A stretch of 64,000 bases of DNA from Syngnathus acus (Eukaryota > Chordata > Actinopteri > Syngnathiformes > Syngnathidae), in NCBI RefSeq assembly GCF_901709675.1, contig NC_051101.1, positions 1,176,001-1,240,000 of the forward strand, given 5' to 3'. Below the pieces are notes generated by a model, which was not told the origin of the DNA, did not search any database, and worked only from the letters and a program-made list of their open reading frames with translations. The translations under genes were made by a program, and so were the position numbers. Below, one piece after another: positions 39,187 to 46,860 of the stretch. The number at the start of each line of letters is the position of its first letter. Within the stretch, counting starts at the first letter, position 1.

Positions 39187-42100
39187 CGCTGTATTTAGCG
39201 CAGCCCAGGTGAGGGGGGGGGGCAGCATTTTTGGGGTGGGAAGGGGGAAAAGAGAGAATAGTGAAACCTTGCTTGCCCTCTCTCACCCTCGCTGCACAAG
39301 GAGATGGGAGGTGTGAGCGGACGATGGCCAGCGTGCCAATTTGTTTCCTGAAAATAATCGCCGTGATGAGAATCGTTCAGTTGTATGGTGTTGCATCACA
39401 AAAAGGCAGCGGTGGCGGCTGCTGCTTAATCCGCCGTGGTGTTTGCAAGAAAGGGAAGGAGAGGGTGATGGACTTTGTAGTAAAGAGCTTTGGATGACTC
39501 TGCCAAGTGGCATGATGCCGCTTAAAATGTGTCCTTCACCGCAGTTGTTTGCTTTCCATTGTGTTGCAGTGGCCCGTTTGTCCCTTGTTCTGGAAGGGCG
39601 TGTTCCGTCATGTGACACGTTAAGAACATTTTGCACTGCACTCTGACGAACGTTGACGTTTTTGCAGTCAAAACCTACGTACAAAGATTAGAACTGTCAT
39701 CTTGGAAGGTTTTATTTCTTCATTTTTTGCCACAATAGTTCTGATTTGGTTTTGAATTTCAAAAAACGACACTTTGGCCTGCCTCGTCTTTTTTTTCCAA
39801 TTCATATTAGATTAGCCCACCATCCAGGTAGATGTTAAATTTATGGGGTGAATCCATTGTTTAAAAGCACCATTAAAAGTGAATGAAAACTGAATATTTC
39901 ATTTTGATCCAAAGCCTTATGGAGGCAAAATAAAAGCCAAGTGACTTGATGCGGCATTAGCTCACGAAGCCATGCAAGGTCACCATAGATTATGATGTTC
40001 ATTCAATTCATCTTGTATCAATAGTGTGGTTCTCTTGGTCGCTTGGTCAGATTAGATGGCGATATCTCGGACTCGCCAACTATTGAACTCAGCCGGTTGT
40101 AGTCAGAAACTTTACTTTGAAAGCTTCTTGAATCGAATGATTCTGTTTTGACTGCACGCTAAGCCATTTAGTTTGGATGTCATTTTTTAATCCGTTGCCT
40201 CCCAGCGAACAGAGTAAATCCACACAGGTCATGTCGGGGTCAGCGCGTGGACAATGGGTTGCACGCCGGGCATCTGGCCGGCTTCCTGAGCGGCACCAAA
40301 GAGCCCCGAACCCTTGGCACGCAAAAGCTGCCGCCCGCCCGTGCCAAGCTGCACACGCTAGCAAATCTCCTCCACTCTTGGGCCAATTGAAGCGCATCTG
40401 CGCGAGCAGATCTTGCTAAGGGCAGAGCAGTGGGTGCAGAAAGCGCAGGAGCAGAAGAGTTTCACACTTTGACGTTGTCAAAAGCGTTTGGGTGCCGCAC
40501 CGCAATTCGACGGGTCAAGCCGTTAACCTTCATGTCTGTGCGAAGGATCATGTCGATAGCAATCTGGATCATTTTTTACTTCTTTTGAAGAAGGGGAAAG
40601 GGAGGTGACTTTGAGGGAAACGGACAAGCTGCGGCTTTGCATCTGTTCAAAGGAAGCTCGCTCGCCTGAGCAAATTAATTGAATGGCTTCACTTTTCCTG
40701 TTTGGACAAAACTATTTGAGTTCACGCCAAGGCTGTCCTGCATTTTGAGTCTTTCTGCTGTCAAACGTCCGTTTTAAAAATATTGCGACAACACGGGAGA
40801 GCTAAGTATGACTTGAGCGACGCTTCACGAGTCACGCGGGAGCTCCAGTTTTCCCGCCACCGCTTCTTCTCTGCAGTGTTGACTCGCTGGAAGAAAAACT
40901 ACAGAGTGAATGTCAGCGTCCTCGCCTGTTGGGGTTCCGAGTGGACTCGAAGAGGTTTCTCTTTGTGATTCCACCAATCAAATGGACACTGTTGGCGGGA
41001 GGGAGAAGGGAGGTGCTGGTGGCGGGGAGTGGTGCATTTCTGCTGTGCTTCTCCTTCGGGCCTTCCAGGAGGCTGTCATTCCGCTGCATCGCTTTGTCAC
41101 TCACTCAGCCTCTTCCTTCACCTCCTTTTCTTCTTCATGTAATTCCCACTGCTCCATTCATCACGAGCAACCCCCGCATGGCCTCCACCTGTTCCGCATA
41201 CACACGCATGCACCAACATTGCCCGCTCTTGCAGCTTGCGACATGACACCCCCCCGCTGACTCTTCCACCGCCTGGGCTTTGTGCTTAGCAGCCGGCAGT
41301 GGCGGCAGCCTTGTTCCCAAGCTTTGCGGTTGAAGGGCAAAAGACCTTTTAGAGTGAGGCGGCGGTGGCAACGGGGACAAGGGCACTTGTGAGACAGCTA
41401 TGGGAAATGTCAGGCTAGCGAGGGGCTAGCCGGATATGCGCCACTTCACCTGCGTGGGCCGACTCATTTCTCGCGCTTGAAGGCGTGCACAAAATACTCT
41501 ATTAACCCCCCCGCATCAGGAAGACATCTGACCTAGTTGAGCCTGTGTGCCTGTCCGTATAGTTTGCCATTATTTGAACTTGCCGCGCAAAAGCAACACT
41601 TGGCACTTGCTGACTCATGAAGCAAATTTGATCGGGCCAGATTTTGACGTAAGAAGGCATTTTATTCCGATGATGACGGAAACTTCTGCTCGCTGCCGCA
41701 GCGTTTGTTATCCCCACCAATCACACGTTTTGCCTTAGCGAGATCTGCATTTGGACTTTTTTGTTTTGTTTGTGGTCAATTTAGCATCTGGCAGCTTAAA
41801 ACAATGGAGCGGTGCGCTATGATCTGAGATTGGGCACCATCGTATTTGCTCAAATGGCGATGCTTGCGTCTTTCTACACACAAAGACATGGAGCGAGTGC
41901 TCCGCAATGTTCTGCAAATGCCCATTCATTCCATCTGAGGAAATCTGTTTGAAACAAAAGTTTTTGCCCCTGTTTTTGCCTTCCACATTTTGAAGTTGAC
42001 ACATTGACATGGGCCAATCCCTTTCCTCCACCGTTGCTTCTCTCCCTTTCCCGCTTTCACCCTTGGTGTCTGATGGCTTTCCTCCTTGGCACAATTCACA

Positions 42101-42689
42101 CTGGTCTTCTTCTCCTCCCCTTTTCTCTCCCGCCCTCCTCCCTCCCGCAGAGCCTTCAGTCAACCCGTCCAACGCCGGCGTAGTGGCCGCGGTCGTGATC
42201 GGCTCCCTGCTGGCTCTGCTCTTGGTGGCCGCCCTGGTGGCCGTACTGATGACCCGCAACCGGCGCCGACAGCAGGGCTACCGGGCCGACGGCAGCGCCG
42301 ACCTGAAGGCACGCATATTCGGCGGCGGCAAGAACGGCACCGGCGCCGCCGGCAACAACAACGCCCCCATCTACGTGTATGATGACGGCTCGGCCCACCA
42401 GGGTGAGAAAAACAACCACAACGGCAACGGGCGGCTTGAGGTGGTCGCCGCCACGCCCACCGCCCAGGACATCCTACTCAGCGGCGAGCTGGACGACGCA
42501 GAGAGGAGGAAGTTTGACGAGCTGGAGGAAGAGGAACGCTATGACCGCTTCGCCGGCGGCGGCGCAGCCCCCATCCTGCAGCTACGCCCGGCTGGCGAGC
42601 AGCACGAAATGATCGGAGACTACCTGGACGACGACATGGAGTCCCAGCGTGACGGCTCCGTCATCTCTCGGACTGCCGTTTACGTTTAA
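2220..42689 (+). CDS. nectin2: Nectin-2-like cell adhesion receptor, seven coding exons, 514 aa
   Basis: A single-pass immunoglobulin adhesion molecule. Nectins pair in cis and trans at cell-cell contacts and bind afadin inside the cell. The exons join in phase 1,0,1,1,2,1 to give 514 residues. Layout: signal peptide about 1-32; V domain with cysteines C53 and C129; second Ig domain C172-C226; third Ig domain C271-C317; membrane helix about 345-369 followed by a TRNRRR stop-transfer run; tail 370-514. Glycosylation sequons occur at N192 and N312. The third domain has the nectin/PVR signature GYDNNWYVGRT, and 312-327 (NTTFVCEVKNRIGTGR) resembles nectin-2 most. The C-terminus A-V-Y-V fits the afadin PDZ consensus E/A-x-Y-V, with nectin-2 also using the A form. 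The nectin-2/PVR assignment rests on remembered family sequences, so a nectin-2 paralogue is possible. Confidence 0.9.
2551..2633 (+). repeat. 83-bp dispersed element, copy 1
   Basis: It is identical to 18870-18952 except for two C/T differences and has no gaps. It begins TGAGTGACGTAGTGGCTG and ends near CAGCTGCGTCCGC. A long CA repeat begins about 12 bp further on. The flanking bases differ between the copies. Confidence 0.92.
2645..2716. repeat. (CA)n microsatellite, about 36 units
   Basis: An uninterrupted CA run inside intron 1, just downstream of the 83-bp element. It produces meaningless Cys-Val open frames on the minus strand. Confidence 0.97.
2717..4393. other. Intron 1 non-coding stretch
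   Basis: No gene, RNA or clear repeat is recognised. Short open frames here lack any domain signal. Confidence 0.6.
4394..5056. mobile_element. Non-autonomous hAT-like element, 663 bp
   Basis: The ends form inverted repeats: the left starts TAGTGGCGTCA and the right ends as the complement of TAGTGTTGTCA. Both ends continue into related GATAC/TTCAGTA sequence. Flanking 8-mers CCTTTAAG (4386-4393) and CATTTAAG (5057-5064) differ by one base and look like an aged target duplication. A segment around ACATTAAAAAAGAGCAGCAG occurs twice inside (near 4556 and 4648). No transposase is visible. An 8-bp duplication points to hAT; the family is unassigned. Confidence 0.6.
5065..6863. other. Intron 1 non-coding stretch
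   Basis: Nothing recognisable beyond short homopolymer runs (G run near 5740, A run near 6001, T run near 6691). Confidence 0.6.
6864..7047 (+). mobile_element. TA-flanked inverted-repeat element, 5' fragment
   Basis: It begins TA then CCGTATTTTTCGGAC and shares about 185 bp with the starts of the copies at 21690 and 63246, including the tract GAACGAGCAACAACAGGCTA. Similarity ends at about 7047 and no matching right end is found nearby, so it is a truncated or diverged copy. Confidence 0.75.
7048..12551. other. Intron 1 non-coding stretch
   Basis: No gene, RNA or repeat family is recognised on either strand. Open frames are short and overlap on both strands as expected by chance. Confidence 0.6.
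12552..12657. repeat. Interrupted (GT)n microsatellite
   Basis: A GT-rich tract broken by GC and GGGG steps. It creates spurious Cys-Val-rich frames. Confidence 0.9.
12978..13056. repeat. GT-rich tract followed by 28-nt A run
   Basis: A GTGTG-rich stretch is followed by 28 consecutive A residues (13029-13056). This could be the tail of an old retroposon, but no body is recognised upstream. Confidence 0.8.
13061..16619. other. Intron 1 non-coding stretch
   Basis: No coding exon is recognised. A short CA repeat lies at about 13733-13756. The remainder appears to be unique sequence. Confidence 0.6.
16620..16701. repeat. Perfect 31-bp inverted repeat with 20-nt loop
   Basis: The arms 16620-16650 and 16671-16701 are exact reverse complements (outer end AATATAAACAGATTATTTTG). 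The loop is 16651-16670. A related direct repeat, TTGAAC(G/A)TGGACA, lies just outside each arm (near 16575 and 16701). No open frame crosses it. It could be a recent template-switch event or a small inverted-repeat transposon; a hairpin RNA is less likely because the stem has no mismatches. Confidence 0.9.
16702..18869. other. Intron 1 non-coding stretch
   Basis: No gene recognised. A T run lies at about 17811-17824 and a short CA tract near 18229-18240. Confidence 0.6.
18870..18952 (+). repeat. 83-bp dispersed element, copy 2
   Basis: It matches 2551-2633 at 81 of 83 positions without gaps, in the same orientation. It is again followed within about 10 bp by a CA-rich tract (about 18958-19014). 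Confidence 0.92.
18958..19014. repeat. Imperfect (CA)n microsatellite
   Basis: A CA run with CAGA and TACA interruptions, directly after the second 83-bp element. Confidence 0.9.
19480..20548 (+). pseudogene. Decayed non-LTR retrotransposon (CR1/L2/Rex1-like), endonuclease-RT linker and RT
   Basis: Translation in shifting frames gives the linker between endonuclease and reverse transcriptase (RTVRCYANNRPWITSGIKGL, 19660-19720) and RT motifs: the FLDFSSAVNTIQP block near 20035, GGPQGTV near 20205, and the F-A-D-D form of the catalytic motif near 20293. The frame is broken near 19620, by stops at 19772-19774 and 19964-19966, and after 20325. The fingers region between 19966 and 20018 is missing. 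The 3' end is cut at about 20548, inside KFLGVLLDDKLDWS. It cannot encode an active enzyme. The clade is assigned from memory. Confidence 0.82.
20549..21687. repeat. Unclassified repeat-rich stretch with a 176-bp tandem duplication
   Basis: Two copies of a unit with period 176 bp occupy about 20962-21322; GCTAGCGTTAGC starts at 20970 and again at 21146, and AAAGACTGAC recurs at the same spacing. A 15-nt T run lies near 20740. A minus-strand frame of 81 codons (21372-21617) has no recognisable domain. It may be a decayed DNA transposon, without proof. Confidence 0.55.
21690..22895. mobile_element. Complete TA-flanked inverted-repeat DNA element, 1206 bp
   Basis: The left end starts CCGTAATTTTCGGACTATAA and the right end is its complement over 25 bp with two mismatches. 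TA lies immediately outside each end (21688-21689 and 22896-22897), as for Tc1/mariner-type insertions. There is no transposase. Inside are a 118-bp unit in two tandem copies (22350-22467 and 22468-22585) and near 22741 a stretch resembling another common repeat (CAGTAATCCCTTGCTACATC). The TA target is supported by the copy at 63246, whose site can be compared with an empty one. Confidence 0.75.
22350..22585. repeat. 118-bp unit, two tandem copies
   Basis: The copies start at 22350 and 22468 with GACTTCCA and end at GGCCCCA; a few substitutions separate them. A third copy would start at 22586 but diverges after GACT. Confidence 0.9.
22898..27639. other. Intron 1 non-coding stretch
   Basis: No gene recognised. 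It holds a GT plus G run (about 23701-23730), a 75-bp CA-rich microsatellite (25554-25628) and an A run near 26351-26376. Several tracts carry TAATTA homeodomain-type cores (for example near 24288), but I cannot judge conservation. Confidence 0.55.
25554..25628. repeat. Imperfect (CA)n microsatellite
   Basis: A CA run with CG, AG and TA interruptions. Confidence 0.95.
27640..28575 (-). repeat. Possible reverse-oriented LTR or retroelement remnant
   Basis: Base composition differs from the flanks. On the minus strand a TATAAATA box (28353-28360) is followed by a GC-rich leader and, several hundred bases on, an ATTAAA signal near 27940. That order resembles an LTR promoter and poly(A) region. 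I see no second LTR, no recognisable gag or pol, and no clear primer-binding site, so this is a guess from layout only. Confidence 0.25.
28584..29331 (+). mobile_element. Internally deleted hAT element with BED-finger start, 748 bp
   Basis: The ends are TAGGGGTGTAACG and the complement of TAGGGGTGTAAATC. Exact 8-bp target duplications TTAAATAC flank it (28576-28583 and 29332-29339), diagnostic of hAT transposition. Near the left end, 28840-28944 encodes MASVQEDEEIRSPLGFKSFV followed by a WKHFGFQRKDGSTD tract, like the N-terminal BED zinc finger of ZBED-type transposases, then a stop. The remaining transposase is gone. The ends are rich in ATCGAT repeats. It moved in trans if it moved at all. 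Confidence 0.88.
29340..32137. other. Intron 1 non-coding stretch before exon 2
   Basis: No exon recognised. A minus-strand frame of 83 codons (29596-29847) has no known domain. An alternating CG tract lies at 30030-30048. The intron continues to 32743 without further recognised features except the CTCF-like motif. Confidence 0.55.
32138..32154 (-). promoter_or_regulatory. Candidate CTCF site, reverse orientation
   Basis: The minus strand reads CCCGTAGGTGGCGCTAA, matching the CTCF core CCASYAGRKGGC at 11 of 12 positions plus the GC extension. It lies about 590 bp upstream of exon 2 and faces the forward motif at 1561, the arrangement seen at loop anchors. Binding is untested. Confidence 0.35.
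32744..32853 (+). CDS. nectin2: Nectin exon 2: first part of the V domain
   Basis: The acceptor is a pyrimidine- and T-rich tract ending TTTTAG. The exon encodes residues 30-65, including the first V-domain cysteine (LRC, C53), and stops after QLTL in phase 0. The donor is TTG|GTCAGG, a legal GT donor but not a strong one. Reading through it gives RRDPHAHLG and then a stop at 33117, with no Ig similarity, which supports splicing here. The exon is only 110 bp because the V domain is split. Confidence 0.85.
32854..33737 (+). other. Nectin intron 2, inside the V domain (884 bp)
   Basis: A phase-0 intron between L65 and V66, in the middle of the V domain. Its first 115 bp carry a tandem repeat of period 57 (32862-32918 and 32919-32968), and both copies contain GCTCACCTTGG, also present at the end of exon 2 (32844-32854). 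The intron and exon 3 both begin GTCA. Confidence 0.85.
32862..32968. repeat. 57-bp tandem repeat, two copies, at the start of intron 2
   Basis: Both copies start GGATCCTCACGCTCACCTTG and contain TATTTTGGACA; they differ by several substitutions and the last few bases. Confidence 0.92.
33738..33987 (+). CDS. nectin2: Nectin exon 3: second part of the V domain
   Basis: The acceptor is CTTCCGCAG|GTC. The exon resumes at VTWMYKPKEGG, containing the V-domain tryptophan (W68), and runs through the DEGEYICVVASYPGG segment with the second cysteine C129. HPKHGPTYPES matches the nectin/PVR HPxxGPS/TYP pattern. It ends CTCA|GTAAGT, a strong donor, in phase 1. Confidence 0.93.
34472..35454 (+). mobile_element. 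Internally deleted hAT (GTF2IRD2/Charlie-like) element, 983 bp
   Basis: Ends CAGACGTGGGCAAACT and the complement of CAGGGGTGGGCAAACC, flanked by exact 8-bp duplications GTCTAACC (34464-34471 and 35455-35462). It sits in nectin intron 3. A short frame at 34802-34984 starts MSGPRKRKVDTECRVFKK, like GTF2IRD2-type hAT transposases, then jumps to a distal segment (NVNKARHRSRLTDRHL), so most of the transposase is deleted. The same deletion occurs in the copy at 63428. Confidence 0.92.
35638..35931 (+). CDS. nectin2: Nectin exon 4: second Ig domain
   Basis: The acceptor is TTTTCCTCCTCAG|CG. The exon encodes residues 149-247. It begins T-K-P-Q-N, the usual start of nectin/PVR domain 2, and carries C172 and C226, W185 and the sequon N192. 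The donor is TTTAT|GTAAGA, phase 1. One exon holds the complete domain, as in other nectins. Confidence 0.93.
36008..36125 (+). CDS. nectin2: Nectin exon 5: first half of the third Ig domain
   Basis: The acceptor is CTCCGCAG|AC, only 76 bp after the previous donor. It encodes YAPQVKIVGYDNNWYVGRT through VLWK with cysteine C271. The donor is AAGTC|GTGAGT, phase 2. From memory, mammalian nectin and PVR genes also split domain 3 between two exons, so this intron is probably ancestral. Confidence 0.92.
36352..36500 (+). CDS. nectin2: Nectin exon 6: second half of the third Ig domain
   Basis: The acceptor is CGTCTTCCTCCAG|A. It encodes residues 287-335 with the sequon N312-T-T, cysteine C317 and the run VKNRIGTGREKV. 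The donor is CAGAG|GTCAGT, phase 1. A 5.65-kb intron follows. Confidence 0.92.
36501..42150 (+). other. Nectin intron 6 (5.65 kb)
   Basis: No alternative tail exon is convincing. It contains a GT microsatellite (39131-39183), GA-rich and T-rich runs, and one 190-codon open frame at 38434-39006 without recognisable domains or matching splice sites. Confidence 0.7.
39131..39183. repeat. (GT)n microsatellite
   Basis: A GT run with a few GC and GG interruptions inside intron 6. Confidence 0.95.
42151..42689 (+). CDS. nectin2: Nectin exon 7: membrane helix and complete cytoplasmic tail
   Basis: The acceptor is TCCCTCCCGCAG|AG. The exon encodes residues 336-514: a short stalk (EPSVNPSNAG), a helix of about 25 hydrophobic residues, a basic stop-transfer run, a glycine/asparagine-rich stretch, the tyrosine motif IYVYDDGS, an acidic charged segment (LDDAERRKFDELEEEERYD), and the C-terminus ISRTAVYV. 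The stop TAA is at 42687-42689. Helix and tail share one exon, with no sign of the several tail exons that some mammalian isoforms use. Confidence 0.93.
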
Positions 42690-45600
42690 AGCATGGAGGA
42701 AGCCAGGAGGAGGAGGAGGAGGAGTCCTGGGGATTTTTGTGCCTCCGCCGGATCGAGAGGAGACAACCAAACCACACAAAATAGAAATAATCGTGTATTT
42801 TCTATATATGCTGTTAGTAATCATGGTGTCATGACTCGAGGAGGACATTGCGAGTGGCCAATGACGCGGATGGCAGAGATGGAATCATGTCCTCGACGAA
42901 AGGCGTCAGAGCTGCAAACGATTCTCTCTGGCGTACGCCGCAATTGAGCGCTCTCGCCTGTCGTTCTCGTGTTTTTTCTCCCCTGTTTTTGGGAATCCGT
43001 CACGCTGAAACGGGCGTGGTTTCGCTTCTCCTAAAGACGCTCAAGTGCTTGCGAGAGGGTTTGTTTGCTGTCATCCGTCGTCTTTCCACCCCGTCAAACG
43101 TCCGGATCATGTCCGCGTCGTCCACGGCCATCGGATTGATTGATCTCAACTGAAAGAGGGTCTGAAGCCGATGCAGATTATTTTCCTGAAGAGAAGCACT
43201 AGCGAGGCTTGTCACCTTTGATTCTGTGGAGTTCGTTATCCACCCGAATATTTCAAAATAAGAAATATTGTTGATCATCCTGTCAGAATCTGCCAGTGGG
43301 TGCCGACGGCAAGTAGCCGGTGGAGGGATGGCGTAAGGCACGGCCGCATTAGCATGTGTAGATTTTGCACTGAGATCATGGGATATTTTTCTCCATTAGC
43401 GAATGCCATTAAGTGTGCAGAATTGATTGAGGGACGTAAAAGCTTTGCGGCCGGCCGACTTGTATTGACTAACAGGCATCGCGCAGCCAAATGTCCCTTT
43501 ATGATGCAGCTGCGGGCCCAATTGTCTCTCGACTGTTAATTCATCTCGCTAAAGAGCCACTGTAGGCTCTACCGGCCGCACTTGCCATTTAGCCACCGAA
43601 TTCTCCTGACCTGCCGATCAGCTTTTATTGTGGCGTGCCGAGGCCCGTCGCCAGGTCAAACGCAGACTAAAGCGGCGCCCGAGGCATCGGTGACTGTACT
43701 TGGGCTTTTAACCTCAAATAACGGGAAAGAGCTCATGTTCACAAATGTTGCTTTGCATTTGCGACCGCTAACCTTCATGAAGACGGTGAGAGGACGGGCA
43801 GGTGGTGAGATGAAAAACCCTGCCCACCATAGTGCAGTAGTTGAGTCAATAATAGTCGCCACAAATCCGATGAAAAGGAAGTGCGACCGGCGGTGCCTTT
43901 TTGTACTGCGCGATCACGTATTCTTACAAACTAGTTTGGAAGCTCCAAAATGTTATCCACAGGACCTTCGTAACCTGAGGACACGGGACGAATGCTAAAA
44001 GCGTCTGCCAGTGAGACTTTTTGAGTGGCGAGCGACCGGTTGCTAGACGGCCGTGTGACCGTTCAACACATTTCACCACAACGGCTTTCTCAACACACAG
44101 ATCGAGCGCCAATGCAACTCATTCCCAGCTAAAGCACCACACGTGATTTCCCACAGCCATCTAAAAGCCAAAAAACAAAAACAAAAAAAATCCAGATGTT
44201 ATTTTTACACTTGCGCACATGTGTGTGTGTCACTGCTGTAAAAAAAAAATGCGTGCATAAATGTGTGTGTAATATTAGATAGATGAAAATGGCAACAATT
44301 GGAGGGGGGAGGCAAACACTTGGTGTACATTTCTGGTGTTGAGGTGTCTGTGTATACGATAAATGTATGCATCTTTATTTTTATTGTGAAAAACATTTGG
44401 ATATTTATGAAAATGTAAATATCAAGCAATGTGGCGTAATGTAAAGGGAAAGTCCTTGTGAATGTACATTTTTTACAGCGCGACAGCTTTTGTTTGCTGA
44501 ATTTATGCACCTCTACCCTTTTTATTTTCTCTCCCGTTCCGGCAATTCAACACAATAAGCACAACGCCGTTTTGCACAATTGGCTCTCCGGCGTAGACGT
44601 CGTGCACCACGTGAACAAAACGCACGCGCGCACACACACACACGGTCAAGTCTGGAAGGGTGAGGGATTCCATAGGCCAACCTTTATCACTGTGCAAAAA
44701 AAGGAAAACAAAACAATTGGCAAAGCAAAGAAAACGTTGTTTTTGCTGGAGAGAAACATTCGCCCACTCGCAAAAGCCCACCAACCGCTCTCATTATTCT
44801 CCGCAGCCGAAGTGCGATCCACACGCCTGGTACCGGCTACCGCCTGACACCAGACTGCCCACACACATCCAAAGCAAGACTTCTAGTGTCTCCTTTGCTG
44901 GGTGCTTATGTTAGGACTTTTATTTGGCTGGTGGCTTGGAAAGAGTCCGATTTGTGCCCTGCACTTTGCTTTCCATCACCGAAGTAATTCGACCATTGGC
45001 CTTTTCACCCAGGCTCGTCTTTTGCTGTACTTTTGACGTGTGTTGCTCTTCAGCGGGCTAGACGAAGCAATTTTTGTCATCCTCACATAGACACAAACCT
45101 AACTAAATATTGGACATTGACGATTGTTGGCCCCAACGTTTTGAATAAATCACGACGCAGCGCTTGCTAACTCATCTGCCATTCATGAAATGGATATGTG
45201 ATGTTGAGACCGGACTGACTGATTACGATCGACAAACTGACGTTAATGTTTTGTCACAGCCATTAGCTACTCGTAAGTCTCATGCCATTCATAGAATCAA
45301 CATTTGATGGAGATAAAATCGTTTGAGCTCACTCTTCTTCTATGCTAAGTTCGCCTTGATAGCAAGTGGCACCACGAAGGACTCCTCTGACATATTTGAT
45401 GTTGGCGCATTGTTACTGAAATCTGAAAGGGAATATATTGATATTAACATTTTGTCACATCACTTGCGGATGCTAGCAACTTTACATTTTGGCGAGCACC
45501 TTTGTCTTTTACTTGGCGTGCTTTCCTGCTCGTCTCTTTTAGGTTCTTTCATTTCTGATTGAATTGCTTTTGTTGGATGATTTGGTTAAAAGTAAATGCT

Positions 45601-46250
45601 TGATTTTTTTTTTCTTTTTTTTGTTTTCTTCCTTCCATGTCTTATTACATATAATAGAAGTGTGCGCACCATCATATCAAACTTTTTGTCCGCAAACATC
45701 TCATGACTACAAAGCCTTAACATCCTCCATCTCAGCTGTGGAAATAAATTTAAAAAAAATCCCTTGTAAATTGTATAAATATATAGATATGTAGCAGAGG
45801 AGAGGAGTCAAAAAATGAAGTCCTAATTTCTGGTGTCACGTTTTGTGTTGCTGAGTGGCGGCAAAGCATGAAGGATTGAATTTGGTTTGCTTTACTTTTG
45901 CGGTGCTTTCTCATTTCAACTCTTTGCGAGTGCTTTCTTCTGGACTGCCAAAACGCTGGCAAATGTGCTTCGATGCAATTTGAAATGTACACGCGTAGCA
46001 GAGCAGCAGTCTTATTCCCAAATGTGCTTTTTATCGACTGCGCTGTGGAACTTGTTTTTCTTTCTTTCGCCTGTTCTCACTCGCTCTTTTTGTATTTTCT
46101 TTTTTTAAATATTGATTTATTTTTTTTTTCAAGCAGGAGATAAATGATCGGGGGTGGACGCAAAAGGGTGATTTAGACTGGTTCCCGCTGCTATTGTACT
46201 GTCTTTCATACTTGGTTGTTATTATTAAAGACGTTGATTTTTGAAGTTTG
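42690..46250 (+). other. Likely nectin 3' UTR
   Basis: Non-coding sequence following the stop codon; it begins with an AGG-rich run. Candidate poly(A) signals are AATAAA at 45144-45149 and 45743-45748 and ATTAAA at 46224-46229. The last is followed by a GU-rich stretch (GTGTGTCTTT near 46260), the usual layout of a cleavage site. The transcript end is inferred and could be shorter. Confidence 0.4.
46224..46229 (+). terminator. Candidate poly(A) signal ATTAAA
   Basis: ATTAAA with a downstream GTGTGTCTTT element about 30 nt on. It is the best-formed 3' end signal downstream of the nectin stop codon. Confidence 0.4.
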
Positions 46251-46383
46251 AAAGCCTAGTGTGTCTTTAGAGCGCCGCGGACCAAACAGGAGGCCTGCTC
46301 ATTGATTCTCTGCAATTGAATTTATCGATTCATTGGTGGGGATATGAGGCCCTTTGTGTTGCCTTTTGTGCGTCATCTGCCTC

Positions 46384-46860
46384 TTTCAAATGGAGGTTCC
46401 GCTGACCCATTGCTATGCAAAGCATCCTCAAATGGACACCTCTCTTGTGAGCATCTTAATCACCGAGCTTGTCATCCACATTCAAAAAGAAAGGCCTCCC
46501 TCAATCGATGGACGAGCGCATTTTCTACTTAAGTAAACGCCTTCCTCAAATAGACGTTTTTTAATCCTTGGGTGCATCATTCGTTCTCCTTCCAATGAAT
46601 GTTCACCAGATAAACAGCGAGCGTCTCCCTCAAATCCAAGTCAACAGATGTGTCATTCCCATGGTAAACACAAATATGCTTGAGAAAATGAATGGCAGGA
46701 TTTGCCCGCGTGTCAGTGGTCTGCATGTGCGTCATCCATTTGTTCAAAAACAAACGTCTCCCTTCTCCCAACAGGAAAACAAAGCTCGTTTTATTTATCC
46801 CCCCTGCTTCATTTGTCCCCACTCTCATTTCCTACCGTTTGTCTGCCTTCAACCTTGATA
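46384..46860. repeat. Degenerate minisatellite-like array
   Basis: A motif like CGCCTCCCTCAAATGGACG recurs irregularly near 46384, 46426, 46494, 46539 and 46621, each copy altered. It looks like an eroded tandem array or a decayed element end; no coding content. Confidence 0.45.

Noticed and set aside
42009-42150. In-frame upstream extension of nectin exon 7 with its own ATG
   Set aside because: It is the pyrimidine-rich intron end; the CCCGCAG acceptor at 42150 and phase with exon 6 place the exon start at 42151.
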